A stretch of DNA of 5,533 bases, from contig JAHEAS010000277.1 in assembly GCA_024642645.1 (NCBI GenBank), forward strand, positions 1-5,533, given 5' to 3'. The position numbers were made by a program, and so were the translations under genes. A model generated the notes under the pieces. That model was not told the DNA's origin and made no database searches. It saw only the letters and a list, made by a program, of their open reading frames with translations. The stretch comes from Saprospirales bacterium. Lineage in GTDB: Bacteria; Bacteroidota; Bacteroidia; Chitinophagales; Saprospiraceae. This document shows, piece by piece, positions 1 to 5,003 of this stretch (position 1 is its first letter; each line of letters starts with the position of its first letter).

Positions 1-368
1 GCAACAAGCCGGAGCTTCGCAAAGCCCTCTGGGACAATGTGAACTACCTGCAATCCGAATTGAAAAACGCTGGTTTTGAAATCGGTGAGACAAACTCTTG
101 CGTGACGCCCGTTTACATTCAGGGCGATGAAACGGAGGCGATGGTAATGGTAAGGGACTTGCGGGAAAATTTCGGCGTGTTCTGTTCCATCGTGGTCTAT
201 CCCGTCATTCCTAAGGGTATGATCATCCTGCGCCTGATACCTACCGCCGTACATACAAAAGAAGATATAGATATCACGATTGCCGCCTTCAAGGAGATAA
301 AGAAAAAGCTGAACAGCCAAGCCTACACCGAGGCTGCTAAGGTGCTGTTGGCTGGCGCAATTGGTTGA
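1..368 (+). CDS. PLP-dependent alpha-oxoamine synthase family aminotransferase, C-terminal part (probably serine palmitoyltransferase-like)
   Basis: The reading frame is open from the window edge (first whole codon at base 3) to TGA at 366-368, giving 121 residues; the 5' part of the gene is outside the window. The fragment matches the C-terminal small domain of class I/II fold-type I enzymes that condense an amino acid with an acyl-CoA: serine palmitoyltransferase, 2-amino-3-ketobutyrate CoA ligase and 8-amino-7-oxononanoate synthase. The diagnostic stretch is YPVIPKGMIILRLIPTAVHT, followed by an acidic helix and the terminal 'AFKEIKKKL' helix. The Arg at bases 231-233 corresponds to the family's conserved substrate-carboxylate-binding Arg. 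The PLP lysine lies upstream and is not visible. The CSIVVYPVIPKG wording resembles Bacteroidota serine palmitoyltransferases, which would mean sphingolipid synthesis, but this sub-assignment is inference. Usual family length is about 400 residues. It converges with the DUF5606 gene across a 90-bp spacer. Confidence 0.85.
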   Translation, partial: NKPELRKALWDNVNYLQSELKNAGFEIGETNSCVTPVYIQGDETEAMVMVRDLRENFGVFCSIVVYPVIPKGMIILRLIPTAVHTKEDIDITIAAFKEIKKKLNSQAYTEAAKVLLAGAIG

Positions 369-375
369 TTTTGGG

Positions 376-451
376 TATTGAGATATTGAGTTATTGGGAT
401 ATTTTTGGGTAAATGCACCTTGTCATATCTCAATCACTCAATATCCCAATT
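376..451. repeat. Intergenic inverted repeat of octamer words (locus A), possible bidirectional terminator
   Basis: The 90-bp spacer between two converging genes is almost filled by an imperfect palindrome. The left arm, 376-407, reads as four octamers in exact 8-nt phase: TATTGAGA, then TATTGAGT, TATTGGGA and TATTTTTG. The right arm, 428-451, is three octamers, TCTCAATC, ACTCAATA and TCCCAATT. Their reverse complements match the left words, so several pairing registers are possible. The stretch 366-415 contains no C. Position between two stop codons suggests a terminator for both genes, but there is no clean GC stem followed by a U-run. The repeat is seen directly; the terminator role is inferred. 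Confidence 0.8.
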
Positions 452-458
452 TCAAAAT

Positions 459-878
459 TTACTCCTCCTCATCGCTCACCACTTCCTCCATCGTCATGTA
501 CCCACGCTCGTGGAGGAAATTAAACCACCGCACAATTTTTTTGATGTCGCTGACATGCACCCGGTCACGGTCGTGGTTGGGCAATACGGCCGTGAAATAA
601 GCACGGAGTTCGTCCGTCTTGGCATCTAATTTTACCACCGGTGTATCGGCCAGCTTGTCGTACATGCTTTGGAACACCTCACGGATTTCCACCGAATCGT
701 CTTCGCCGTCAATGAAGACGGAGATGGTTTCGAGTGGCGAAAACTGGTGCTTGCGGACGGGGGCAAAACGGATTTTGCCAGAGTCCATGTCTTCTATCAC
801 CATGCCATTGTTGCGGTTGGTCACCATTTTCTGGACGCCGGGAAAGCCCGTCACTACTACTAAATCTTTGAGTCTCAT
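459..878 (-). CDS. DUF5606 domain protein
   Basis: This 139-residue acidic, soluble protein of unknown function belongs to the DUF5606 family, recognised from the order of its conserved segments. The N-terminus is MRLKDLVVVTGFPGVQKMV. It is followed by a small beta-rich domain (NNGMVIEDMDSGKIRFAPVR). The C-terminal half carries 'ELRAYFTAVLPNHDRDRVHVSD', split here as ELRAYF, LPNHDRDRV and HVSDIKKIVRWFNFL, and the tail is acidic (SDEEE). Family members are of similar length and are largely restricted to Bacteroidota. The start was placed at the ATG with complement at 876-878. An in-frame ATG at 938 would add 20 residues, but these merely translate the octamer repeat of locus B and are not family-like. 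No Shine-Dalgarno is present. A TACCTTTG -7 element lies about 105 bp upstream, so the gene probably has a leader of about 100 nt containing locus B. No signal peptide or membrane segment is seen. Confidence 0.85.
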   Translation of the reverse strand: MRLKDLVVVTGFPGVQKMVTNRNNGMVIEDMDSGKIRFAPVRKHQFSPLETISVFIDGEDDSVEIREVFQSMYDKLADTPVVKLDAKTDELRAYFTAVLPNHDRDRVHVSDIKKIVRWFNFLHERGYMTMEEVVSDEEE

Positions 879-884
879 GCTATT

Positions 885-971
885 AAGGATTGAAGGATTG
901 AAGGTAAGATGGATGGAAGGCTGTGGCATGGAAACCATTCAATCCTTCAGTCCTTCCTTCTTGCAATCCTT
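885..971. repeat. Intergenic inverted repeat of octamer words (locus B), in the probable 5' leader of the DUF5606 gene
   Basis: The left arm, 885-924, runs in 8-nt phase: AAGGATTG at 885-892, again at 893-900, then degenerating through AAGGTAAG, ATGGATGG and AAGGCTGT. The right arm, 940-971, is four octamers: CAATCCTT, CAGTCCTT, CCTTCTTG and CAATCCTT. The first and last are exact complements of AAGGATTG. Bases 881-920 contain no C. The element begins 6 bp from the DUF5606 start codon and ends 12 bp from its probable -7 box, so nearly the whole untranslated leader would be this repeat. A terminator between converging genes cannot explain it, because this spacer separates divergent genes. Confidence 0.8.
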
Positions 972-983
972 TAAAAAGGGTCG

Positions 984-991
984 CAAAGGTA
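984..991 (-). promoter_or_regulatory. Candidate Bacteroidota -7 element for the DUF5606 gene
   Basis: On the minus strand these bases read TACCTTTG, an exact fit to the Bacteroidota -7 consensus TAnnTTTG, and are followed by GC as often seen. Transcription would start near 975-979. No TTG lies at the expected -33 distance; the nearest is about 30 bp upstream, so the call rests on the -7 box and its position. Confidence 0.45.
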
Positions 992-997
992 ACAAAA

Positions 998-1009
998 ACA
1001 GTATACTGT
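998..1009. promoter_or_regulatory. Perfect 12-bp palindrome ACAGTATACTGT, candidate operator
   Basis: ACAGTATACTGT is a perfect dyad lying 6 bp upstream of the candidate DUF5606 -7 box, in the spacer between the -7 and -33 positions, where a repressor would block RNA polymerase. No regulator can be named from the sequence. The rest of the 340-bp spacer (879-1218) holds locus B, a second perfect 12-bp palindrome GCAAAATTTTGC at 1050-1061, a CCCC-AAA-GGGG mini-hairpin at 1178-1188, and the tlpA-family promoter. I see no gene in it. Confidence 0.3.
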
Positions 1010-1131
1010 AAAATGCAGAGTCAATCGCAGGCGCATCTTTTTTGCTGTCGCAAAATTTTGCCGACCGTACCAAGAAAAAAAGCACAAATAACAAATATGT
1101 ATCGATTGTTTACCCGATGAACCTCGCAACC

Positions 1132-1162
1132 TTGCCCCTTTCATGGAATTGGTGCAATTTTG
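1132..1162 (+). promoter_or_regulatory. Candidate promoter of the TlpA-like lipoprotein gene
   Basis: TTG at 1132-1134 and CAATTTTG at 1155-1162 are separated by 20 bp. This matches the Bacteroidota arrangement of a TTG -33 element and a TAnnTTTG -7 element, with a single mismatch at the first -7 base. It would give a leader of about 50 nt before the ATG at 1219. The leader has the CCCCAAAGGGG mini-hairpin at 1178-1188 and no Shine-Dalgarno. Confidence 0.45.
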
Positions 1163-1218
1163 CCCCCAGCATTTAAGCCCCAAAGGGGTAAACAATCCAA
1201 TAATTTCAATAAAAACCC

Positions 1219-1821
1219 ATGCGCAAGCTTTTCATCGCAACCATTTTCGTCAGTTCCTTTTTTTCGGCCTGCGGCCAAAATGCCGACACGACACCCAAAG
1301 CGGACGCTACTGCACCCATCGTCATCCAGCCAAGACAGAGCAACTATTACGTGGACACCGCCCGCCCGTCCAACCAGATTCAATCCACTTTTCCCTACGA
1401 TATTTCGCTGCGCAATGCACAGGGCGACACCCTCAATTCCGCCAAGGTTTTTGAGAAAAACGGCAAGCCCACCGTGCTCATGTTCTGGCTCACTACTTGC
1501 GGCCCTTGCCGCATGGAGCTGAACGCCATCAAGGGCAAATACGAGAGCTGGAAACAGGAGGCCGATTTCAACCTCTACGCCATCAGCACCGATTTCCCGA
1601 AGAACTACCCACAGTTCATCAGCCGAGTGGAGGAGGGCAAATGGGGCTTCCCCGCCTATCACGACCTCAACCGAGAGTTCCACCTAGTCATGCCAGGCGA
1701 ACTGAACGGCCTGCCGCAGGTCTTCGTTTTGGATAAAAACGGGAACATCGCCTACCATACCCGGAAATATGTGCCGGGGGATGAGGACAAATTGTTTGAG
1801 GAGGTGAGGAAGTTGAGGTAA
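1219..1821 (+). CDS. TlpA/ResA-type thioredoxin-fold lipoprotein
   Basis: This 200-residue envelope protein probably reduces or oxidises disulfides in exported proteins or cytochromes. Residues 1-17 form a short signal peptide (MRK then a hydrophobic run), ending in the lipobox FSAC with Cys18 as the lipidated residue, so it should be anchored on the periplasmic side of a membrane. Residues 19-50 are a Thr/Ala/Pro-rich linker. The thioredoxin domain spans about 55-200. It begins with the AhpC/TlpA-like strand FPYDISLRNAQGDTL and has the active site TTCGPCRMEL, with Cys94 and Cys97 as the redox pair. The cis-proline loop is GLPQVFVLDKNG (Pro166), and the C-terminal helix is DEDKLFEEVRKL. Trp90 precedes the CXXC as in related proteins. 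The start follows from the signal peptide. The gene stands alone, convergent with comEC. The family and fold are clear; the client protein cannot be told from its neighbours. Confidence 0.9.
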   Translation: MRKLFIATIFVSSFFSACGQNADTTPKADATAPIVIQPRQSNYYVDTARPSNQIQSTFPYDISLRNAQGDTLNSAKVFEKNGKPTVLMFWLTTCGPCRMELNAIKGKYESWKQEADFNLYAISTDFPKNYPQFISRVEEGKWGFPAYHDLNREFHLVMPGELNGLPQVFVLDKNGNIAYHTRKYVPGDEDKLFEEVRKLR

Positions 1822-1841
1822 GGGCTATCCATTCTAAGGTT

Positions 1842-1954
1842 TTTATTGACGAATATTGATACACGAATTACGATTGGAGATGTACACAGCCAAAAAAATC
1901 GAACATGGCTCCCATCAAAAATCAGCAATCATGTAATCAACATTCGTCAATAAA
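1842..1954. repeat. Intergenic inverted repeat of heptamer words (locus E), possible bidirectional terminator
   Basis: The spacer between the converging tlpA-like and comEC genes (148 bp) holds a long imperfect palindrome. The outer 19-nt arms, 1842-1860 and 1936-1954, pair with one mismatch. Inside them the similarity continues more weakly to an AGCC/GGCT closing stem (1888-1891 with 1907-1910) around an A-rich loop. The left arm is in 7-nt phase: TTTATTG, ACGAATA, TTGATAC, ACGAATT and ACGATTG from 1842 to 1876. The location between two stop codons makes a terminator for both genes plausible, but there is no U-run adjoining the stem. Confidence 0.8.
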
Positions 1955-1969
1955 TTTCCACTACAAAAA

Positions 1970-4093
1970 TTATTGGATTGGTTCCTTCAAGTCCACCACC
2001 AACGCCCCATCCTCACCCACATCAAAATACCTGACACCCAGCGAATCGCACTCCGTCTTCCAGTCATCCACCCGCCAGCGCTTATTGCTGGCATCGAAGA
2101 CAAGTAACTGGAAATCAAAGATTTGCAGCAATTCCTCCAGCTTTATTTTAGGCGTGTTGCGCAGCAACAAAAAATCCAATTTTACCTTTTCTTCGCCACC
2201 GTAGGCCACTGGGCCGCTCACCACGAGCAGGCGTTTTTCATAAAATTGCGCAAGCCCGTTTTCATAGAAAAAATGGTCACTGGTGGCGGTGGCGGTCGAG
2301 TCACCGAGGTGCAGCGTTTCCACCGAGTTGATGCCATTTGCGAAGCGGTTACCCTCTGCAGCGTATTTGAGCGGCTTGGCTTCCAGCGCCGAGTCAATGA
2401 GCGACCAGGTTTTTTCACCATCAAAAACATCAATGGCCGTGTGCTTGTACACGCTGTAAATGGTGAGTTGGCGGTTTTTGTGGTGCTGAAATTCGGAGAA
2501 AGCGAAGCTCACCCCCACCACCAGCAATAGGGCCAGAGACGCCAGCAGCCATCGGACTTTACGGGAGCTAATAGCTGCCATCAGGCTGCCCAAACTGAGA
2601 TAGAGCAGCAGCGCCGAAATCCCGCCCATCCAAATCCCGCTCACCAGGGCAGCAGGCAGGTGTCGAATAAACAGCACGCTCTCGTTGCCGAATTTGAGCA
2701 GCGCCCACAGCAGCCAGCCCACGGCGTTTGCCCCCATTGCCCAAAACTGGTCGAGCACGAGCAGCAGCAGGCCCAAGCCCATTTCAAAGCCCGCCAACGG
2801 CACCAGAACAAGGCTTGACAGCCAAAAATAAGTCGGAAACTGATGGAAATACAGCAGCGTGAACGGCAGCGTCATCAGTTGCGCAGCGAGCGAAACGGAG
2901 GTGAGTTCCCAGAGGTAGTTTCCGGGTTTGTTCTCGATGACCCACAGTCCGGCAATCCTCGGCTGAAAGTAAACGATGCCCAAAATGGCAAGGTACGAGA
3001 GCTGGAAACTAACACTCAACAGCCAATGCGGGTCATAGAGCAGGAGGCAAAAAGCACTGGCAGTCAGCGTGTTGTAGAAATTTTTGTTACGGCCCAGCGC
3101 ATCGGCCAGTATCACGAAACTGAACATGGTGGTGGAGCGCAGCACTGAAGGCGAAGCGCCAGTCACGAGTGCAAACGACCAAATTACAGCCAGCAGGATG
3201 CCAGCTTTTGCCCAGCGCCAGTAACGGTGTCGGGTTTTCACCTGCTTCAAAAAAAAGTTGAGGATGAGGAACAGGATGCCGACGTGCATGCCCGACACGG
3301 CGAGGATGTGGATGGCCCCGGTCTGTGAGTAGGCGGTTAGCACTTCCTCAGGTACCTCGCTGCGGTAGCCGAAAATGAGCGCAGCGCCCACGGCAAATTC
3401 ATTCTCGGTTTTCAGGTGCTTTCGCAAGGTTTCCGTGAAGCATTTTTGAAACAAAATGGCTGTGCCGTATGCCGAAAAACGGCTACTCTTTTTCACCAAC
3501 CCCCAGCTTCCGTTTTTCACAAAAGCCTGATAATGAATATTTTGAAAATGCAAATAGCGCCCATAATCGAAGGCATGAGGATTGGCGGGCGGCTCGATGG
3601 GCGTGGCTTTGCCCTGCAAAACAAGCTGGTCGCCGAAGGCGAGCAGTTCCGAGGCACTGTCCCGCTCAAGGTAGAGCAGCAGGTTGCCAGAAGTGGGTGC
3701 GAGACTATCGGCATTGGGGCCCCTGCCGTCGATTTCCAGCTTGATTTTTACCCATTTTTCTTTGAGGGTAGGCGCATCGGCCACCTCACCGATCAGCATT
3801 GCACCTGCTTCCGACAGGCTTGTTTTACTGAAATGAGAATCGTGATTCAACTCGTCATGCTGCAACGTGATGCCGTAGCCTAAAACGAGCAGGGAGACCG
3901 TGAGCAGCAGGCCGGGCATCCAGCGGTACCGGTACAGCCCTCGCAACTTTTGCGACAGCATTTGGAGTGCCACCAACGCCAAAAAGGCGACGGGCAAGCC
4001 GGGGATTTGCTGGTTGAATTGAATGGCCAAAAGGATGCCTACCGCAAATGGCAAGAGTAGGCGCACGAAGGGGATTTCACGCCAGTTGAGCAT
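1970..4093 (-). CDS. comEC: ComEC/Rec2 family DNA-uptake channel, without intact metallo-beta-lactamase domain
   Basis: This 707-residue polytopic inner-membrane protein forms the channel that passes single-stranded DNA into the cytoplasm during transformation. Residues 1-75 contain two or three membrane helices, starting MLNWREIPFVRLLLPF as is usual in Bacteroidota. Residues about 95-200 are the soluble DUF4131/OB-like domain (GNLLLYL...FGDQLVLQGK...NPHAFDYGRYL). The Competence domain, about 232-505, has the hallmark ILAVSGMHVGIL at 263-274, GASPSVLRS at 312-320 and QLSYLAILGIVYFQP at 364-378, with many hydrophobic helices. After helix 513-532 the tail (540-707) occupies the place of the beta-lactamase-like domain. 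It has no HxHxDH metal motif, so the nuclease activity proposed for that domain should be absent. Ending in LLVFDASNKRW...GALVV, this tail looks like the normal Bacteroidota form and not a truncation. Start and stop are unambiguous. Flanking genes are not competence genes. Confidence 0.93.
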   Translation of the reverse strand: MLNWREIPFVRLLLPFAVGILLAIQFNQQIPGLPVAFLALVALQMLSQKLRGLYRYRWMPGLLLTVSLLVLGYGITLQHDELNHDSHFSKTSLSEAGAMLIGEVADAPTLKEKWVKIKLEIDGRGPNADSLAPTSGNLLLYLERDSASELLAFGDQLVLQGKATPIEPPANPHAFDYGRYLHFQNIHYQAFVKNGSWGLVKKSSRFSAYGTAILFQKCFTETLRKHLKTENEFAVGAALIFGYRSEVPEEVLTAYSQTGAIHILAVSGMHVGILFLILNFFLKQVKTRHRYWRWAKAGILLAVIWSFALVTGASPSVLRSTTMFSFVILADALGRNKNFYNTLTASAFCLLLYDPHWLLSVSFQLSYLAILGIVYFQPRIAGLWVIENKPGNYLWELTSVSLAAQLMTLPFTLLYFHQFPTYFWLSSLVLVPLAGFEMGLGLLLLVLDQFWAMGANAVGWLLWALLKFGNESVLFIRHLPAALVSGIWMGGISALLLYLSLGSLMAAISSRKVRWLLASLALLLVVGVSFAFSEFQHHKNRQLTIYSVYKHTAIDVFDGEKTWSLIDSALEAKPLKYAAEGNRFANGINSVETLHLGDSTATATSDHFFYENGLAQFYEKRLLVVSGPVAYGGEEKVKLDFLLLRNTPKIKLEELLQIFDFQLLVFDASNKRWRVDDWKTECDSLGVRYFDVGEDGALVVDLKEPIQ

Positions 4094-4144
4094 GGCTCAG
4101 GGTTGTTTAGTATGTAAAAACGGGTAAGCGAAAGGGAAGGTAAA

Positions 4145-4161
4145 ACGGGTTTTTCACCCGT
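4145..4161 (-). terminator. Short GC stem with T-run on the minus strand, before comEC (weak terminator or leader hairpin)
   Basis: On the minus strand ACGGGT, loop GAAAA and ACCCGT form a 6-bp stem followed directly by TTTTA. It resembles a weak intrinsic terminator placed between yqeY and comEC, 51 bp from the comEC start. If the TATTTTTG box at 4189-4196 is the comEC promoter, this hairpin would instead lie in the comEC leader and could attenuate it. The T-run is only four or five bases. Confidence 0.35.
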
Positions 4162-4188
4162 GAAAATATTTTGTTTTTGTATAAAAAA

Positions 4189-4196
4189 CAAAAATA
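4189..4196 (-). promoter_or_regulatory. Candidate -7 element for comEC
   Basis: The minus strand reads TATTTTTG, an exact fit to TAnnTTTG, about 95 bp upstream of the comEC ATG. It lies in an AT-rich stretch where chance matches are likely, and no TTG is seen at the -33 distance. The alternative is that comEC is read from the yqeY transcript, since both genes lie on the minus strand. Confidence 0.3.
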
Positions 4197-4210
4197 AGGT
4201 GAGCGGGTAA

Positions 4211-4264
4211 GCTTCGGGTTTTGAGTTCGACTGTACTCGAAACTCAAAACCCGAAACTCAAAAC
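4211..4264. repeat. Intergenic near-perfect hairpin of heptamer words (locus C), directly behind yqeY
   Basis: Arms 4213-4230 and 4237-4255 pair over 18 bp with a single bulged base, around a 6-nt loop, CTGTAC. The right arm is four heptads in phase: TCGAAAC, TCAAAAC, CCGAAAC and TCAAAAC (4237-4264). The left arm is GCTTCGG, GTTTTGA and GTTCGAC (4211-4231). The last right-arm heptad has no partner, so the palindrome is not simply a mirror copy. It starts 5 bp after the yqeY stop codon and could end its transcript, although the T-rich tract on that strand comes some 20 nt later. A 9-bp direct repeat, CGGGTAAGC, at 4121-4129 and 4204-4212 lies in the same spacer. Confidence 0.85.
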
Positions 4265-4268
4265 TTTC

Positions 4269-4715
4269 TCAGTTCAGCAGTTTCTTCACCAACATCGAAA
4301 CCAGCTTGCCATCAGCACGGCCAGCTAGTTCCTTGGTGGCGGCACCCATGACCTTGCCCATGTCCTGCGGGCCGGTGGCGCCTACGCTAGCCACGATGTT
4401 TTTCAAAAGCGCCCCCAACTCGGCCTCGCCAAGCTGCTTGGGCAGGTATTTTTCGATGACGGCGATTTCTTCCCGCTCCACGGCGGCGAGGTCTTCCCGG
4501 CCTTGCTGCTCGTAAATTTCGAGGGAATCCTTGCGGGTTTTCACGAGTTTTTGGAGAAGCTTGATTTCCAAATCGCCCTCCACGGACTTACCACTGCCGT
4601 CGGTTTTTGCCAACAAGATGGCAGCTTTGATGGCCCGGATGCCCCGCTTGGCGGCTTCGTCCTTGTTGCGCATGGCCTCTTTGAGGTCTTCCATGATGCG
4701 TTCTTCCAGCGTCAT
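4269..4715 (-). CDS. yqeY: GatB/YqeY domain protein
   Basis: This 148-residue soluble, helical protein corresponds to the tRNA-binding C-terminal domain of the GatB amidotransferase subunit, standing alone. Its cellular role is not established. It begins MTLEERIMEDLKEAMRNKDE. Family marks include RAIKAAILLAKT near residue 30, IKLLQKLVKTRKDSLEIYEQQGR in the middle (read here as two overlapping blocks), AVIEKYLPKQL at about 84-94, and the terminal QDMGKVMGAATKELAGRADG followed by a short Lys/Leu helix. Length is that of complete family members. The start fits the family and is followed upstream by an AT-rich leader without Shine-Dalgarno. Upstream lies the heptad repeat D-left, 13 bp from the ATG. 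It shares orientation with comEC, 175 bp downstream. Confidence 0.92.
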   Translation of the reverse strand: MTLEERIMEDLKEAMRNKDEAAKRGIRAIKAAILLAKTDGSGKSVEGDLEIKLLQKLVKTRKDSLEIYEQQGREDLAAVEREEIAVIEKYLPKQLGEAELGALLKNIVASVGATGPQDMGKVMGAATKELAGRADGKLVSMLVKKLLN

Positions 4716-4728
4716 AATATTTGGATTG

Positions 4729-4763
4729 AAAAGTAAAAAGGTAAAAGTAAAAAGTAAAACGAG
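4729..4763. repeat. Heptamer repeat, left arm of the split inverted repeat (locus D), upstream of yqeY
   Basis: There are five heptads in exact phase: AAAAGTA, AAAAGGT, AAAAGTA, AAAAGTA and AAACGAG. Bases 4716-4759 have no C. It begins 13 bp upstream of the yqeY ATG, so yqeY mRNA should carry the complementary TACTTTT heptads just before its start codon. Its partner arm is at 4965-4999, about 200 bp away. Confidence 0.85.
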
Positions 4764-4814
4764 TGGAAGCCCATCAATTTAGTTTCCAATTTTTCGATTT
4801 GCTTTGACCTTTCT

Positions 4815-4938
4815 ACCAAAGTTTTTTGGTGAAAAATGCGGTTGCCGCCGCATAGCGTGTAAATTCGCCTTGCTAACGCCACAAACTTATTGAAAGTTTC
4901 CGAGGCCAGCACAGGGACACAGCTTTTGCGAAGCAAAA
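4815..4938. other. Divergent spacer core with four short perfect stems
   Basis: The 288-bp spacer between yqeY and lpxD holds no convincing gene. Between the two locus D arms are four short stems. ACCAAA/TTTGGT is at 4815-4830 with a 4-nt loop. ATGCGG/CCGCAT is at 4836-4853 with a 6-nt loop. AAACTT/AAGTTT is at 4883-4899. TTTTGC-GAA-GCAAAA is at 4924-4938, whose GCGAAGC core is known to form an unusually stable mini-hairpin as DNA. No tRNA or known RNA structure is recognised. Confidence 0.45.
4882..4889 (-). promoter_or_regulatory. Candidate -7 element for yqeY
   Basis: The minus strand reads TAAGTTTG, matching TAnnTTTG exactly, about 165 bp upstream of the yqeY ATG. There is no TTG at the expected -33 distance. 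The box overlaps the AAACTT/AAGTTT stem at 4883-4899. For lpxD the best opposite-strand candidate is TAAATTCG at 4860-4867, with one mismatch and a poorly spaced TTG. Confidence 0.3.
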
Positions 4939-4964
4939 CAAACTCCTAATCCCAAACCGAGCCC

Positions 4965-4999
4965 TACTTTTTACTTTCTCCTTTTTACTTTTTACTTCT
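4965..4999. repeat. Heptamer repeat, right arm of the split inverted repeat (locus D), abutting the lpxD start
   Basis: There are five heptads in exact phase: TACTTTT, TACTTTC, TCCTTTT, TACTTTT and TACTTCT. These are the reverse complement of the AAAAGTA heptads at 4729-4763. Bases 4962-5005 contain no G. The block ends 4 bp before the lpxD ATG, in the position where a ribosome-binding site would lie, so the lpxD leader is pyrimidine-rich with no Shine-Dalgarno. Confidence 0.85.
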
Positions 5000-5003
5000 A
5001 AAA

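Noticed and set aside
879..938. In-frame 20-residue N-terminal extension of the DUF5606 protein from an ATG at 938
   Set aside because: It translates the octamer repeat of locus B and has no family similarity; the family start is the ATG at 876-878.
971..1195. Minus-strand open frame of 74 codons upstream of the tlpA-like gene
   Set aside because: No recognisable domain; it runs across palindromes and both candidate promoters, as expected of chance.
1141..1683. 180-codon open frame antisense to the tlpA-like gene
   Set aside because: It is a shadow of a real gene with lipobox, CXXC and cis-Pro motifs on the plus strand.
1970..4093. comEC as a truncated or frameshifted gene because the metallo-beta-lactamase motif is missing
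   Set aside because: The frame is intact, and about 700 residues with this tail is what I would expect for Bacteroidota ComEC.
4712..4936. Minus-strand open frame of 74 codons in the yqeY-lpxD spacer
   Set aside because: It overlaps the yqeY start, reads through the AAAAGTA repeats at its end and resembles no known protein; stems and a -7 box lie inside it.
369..5003. A CRISPR array as explanation of the short repeats
   Set aside because: Units are 7-8 nt, contiguous, without spacers, and differ between loci; no cas genes are present.
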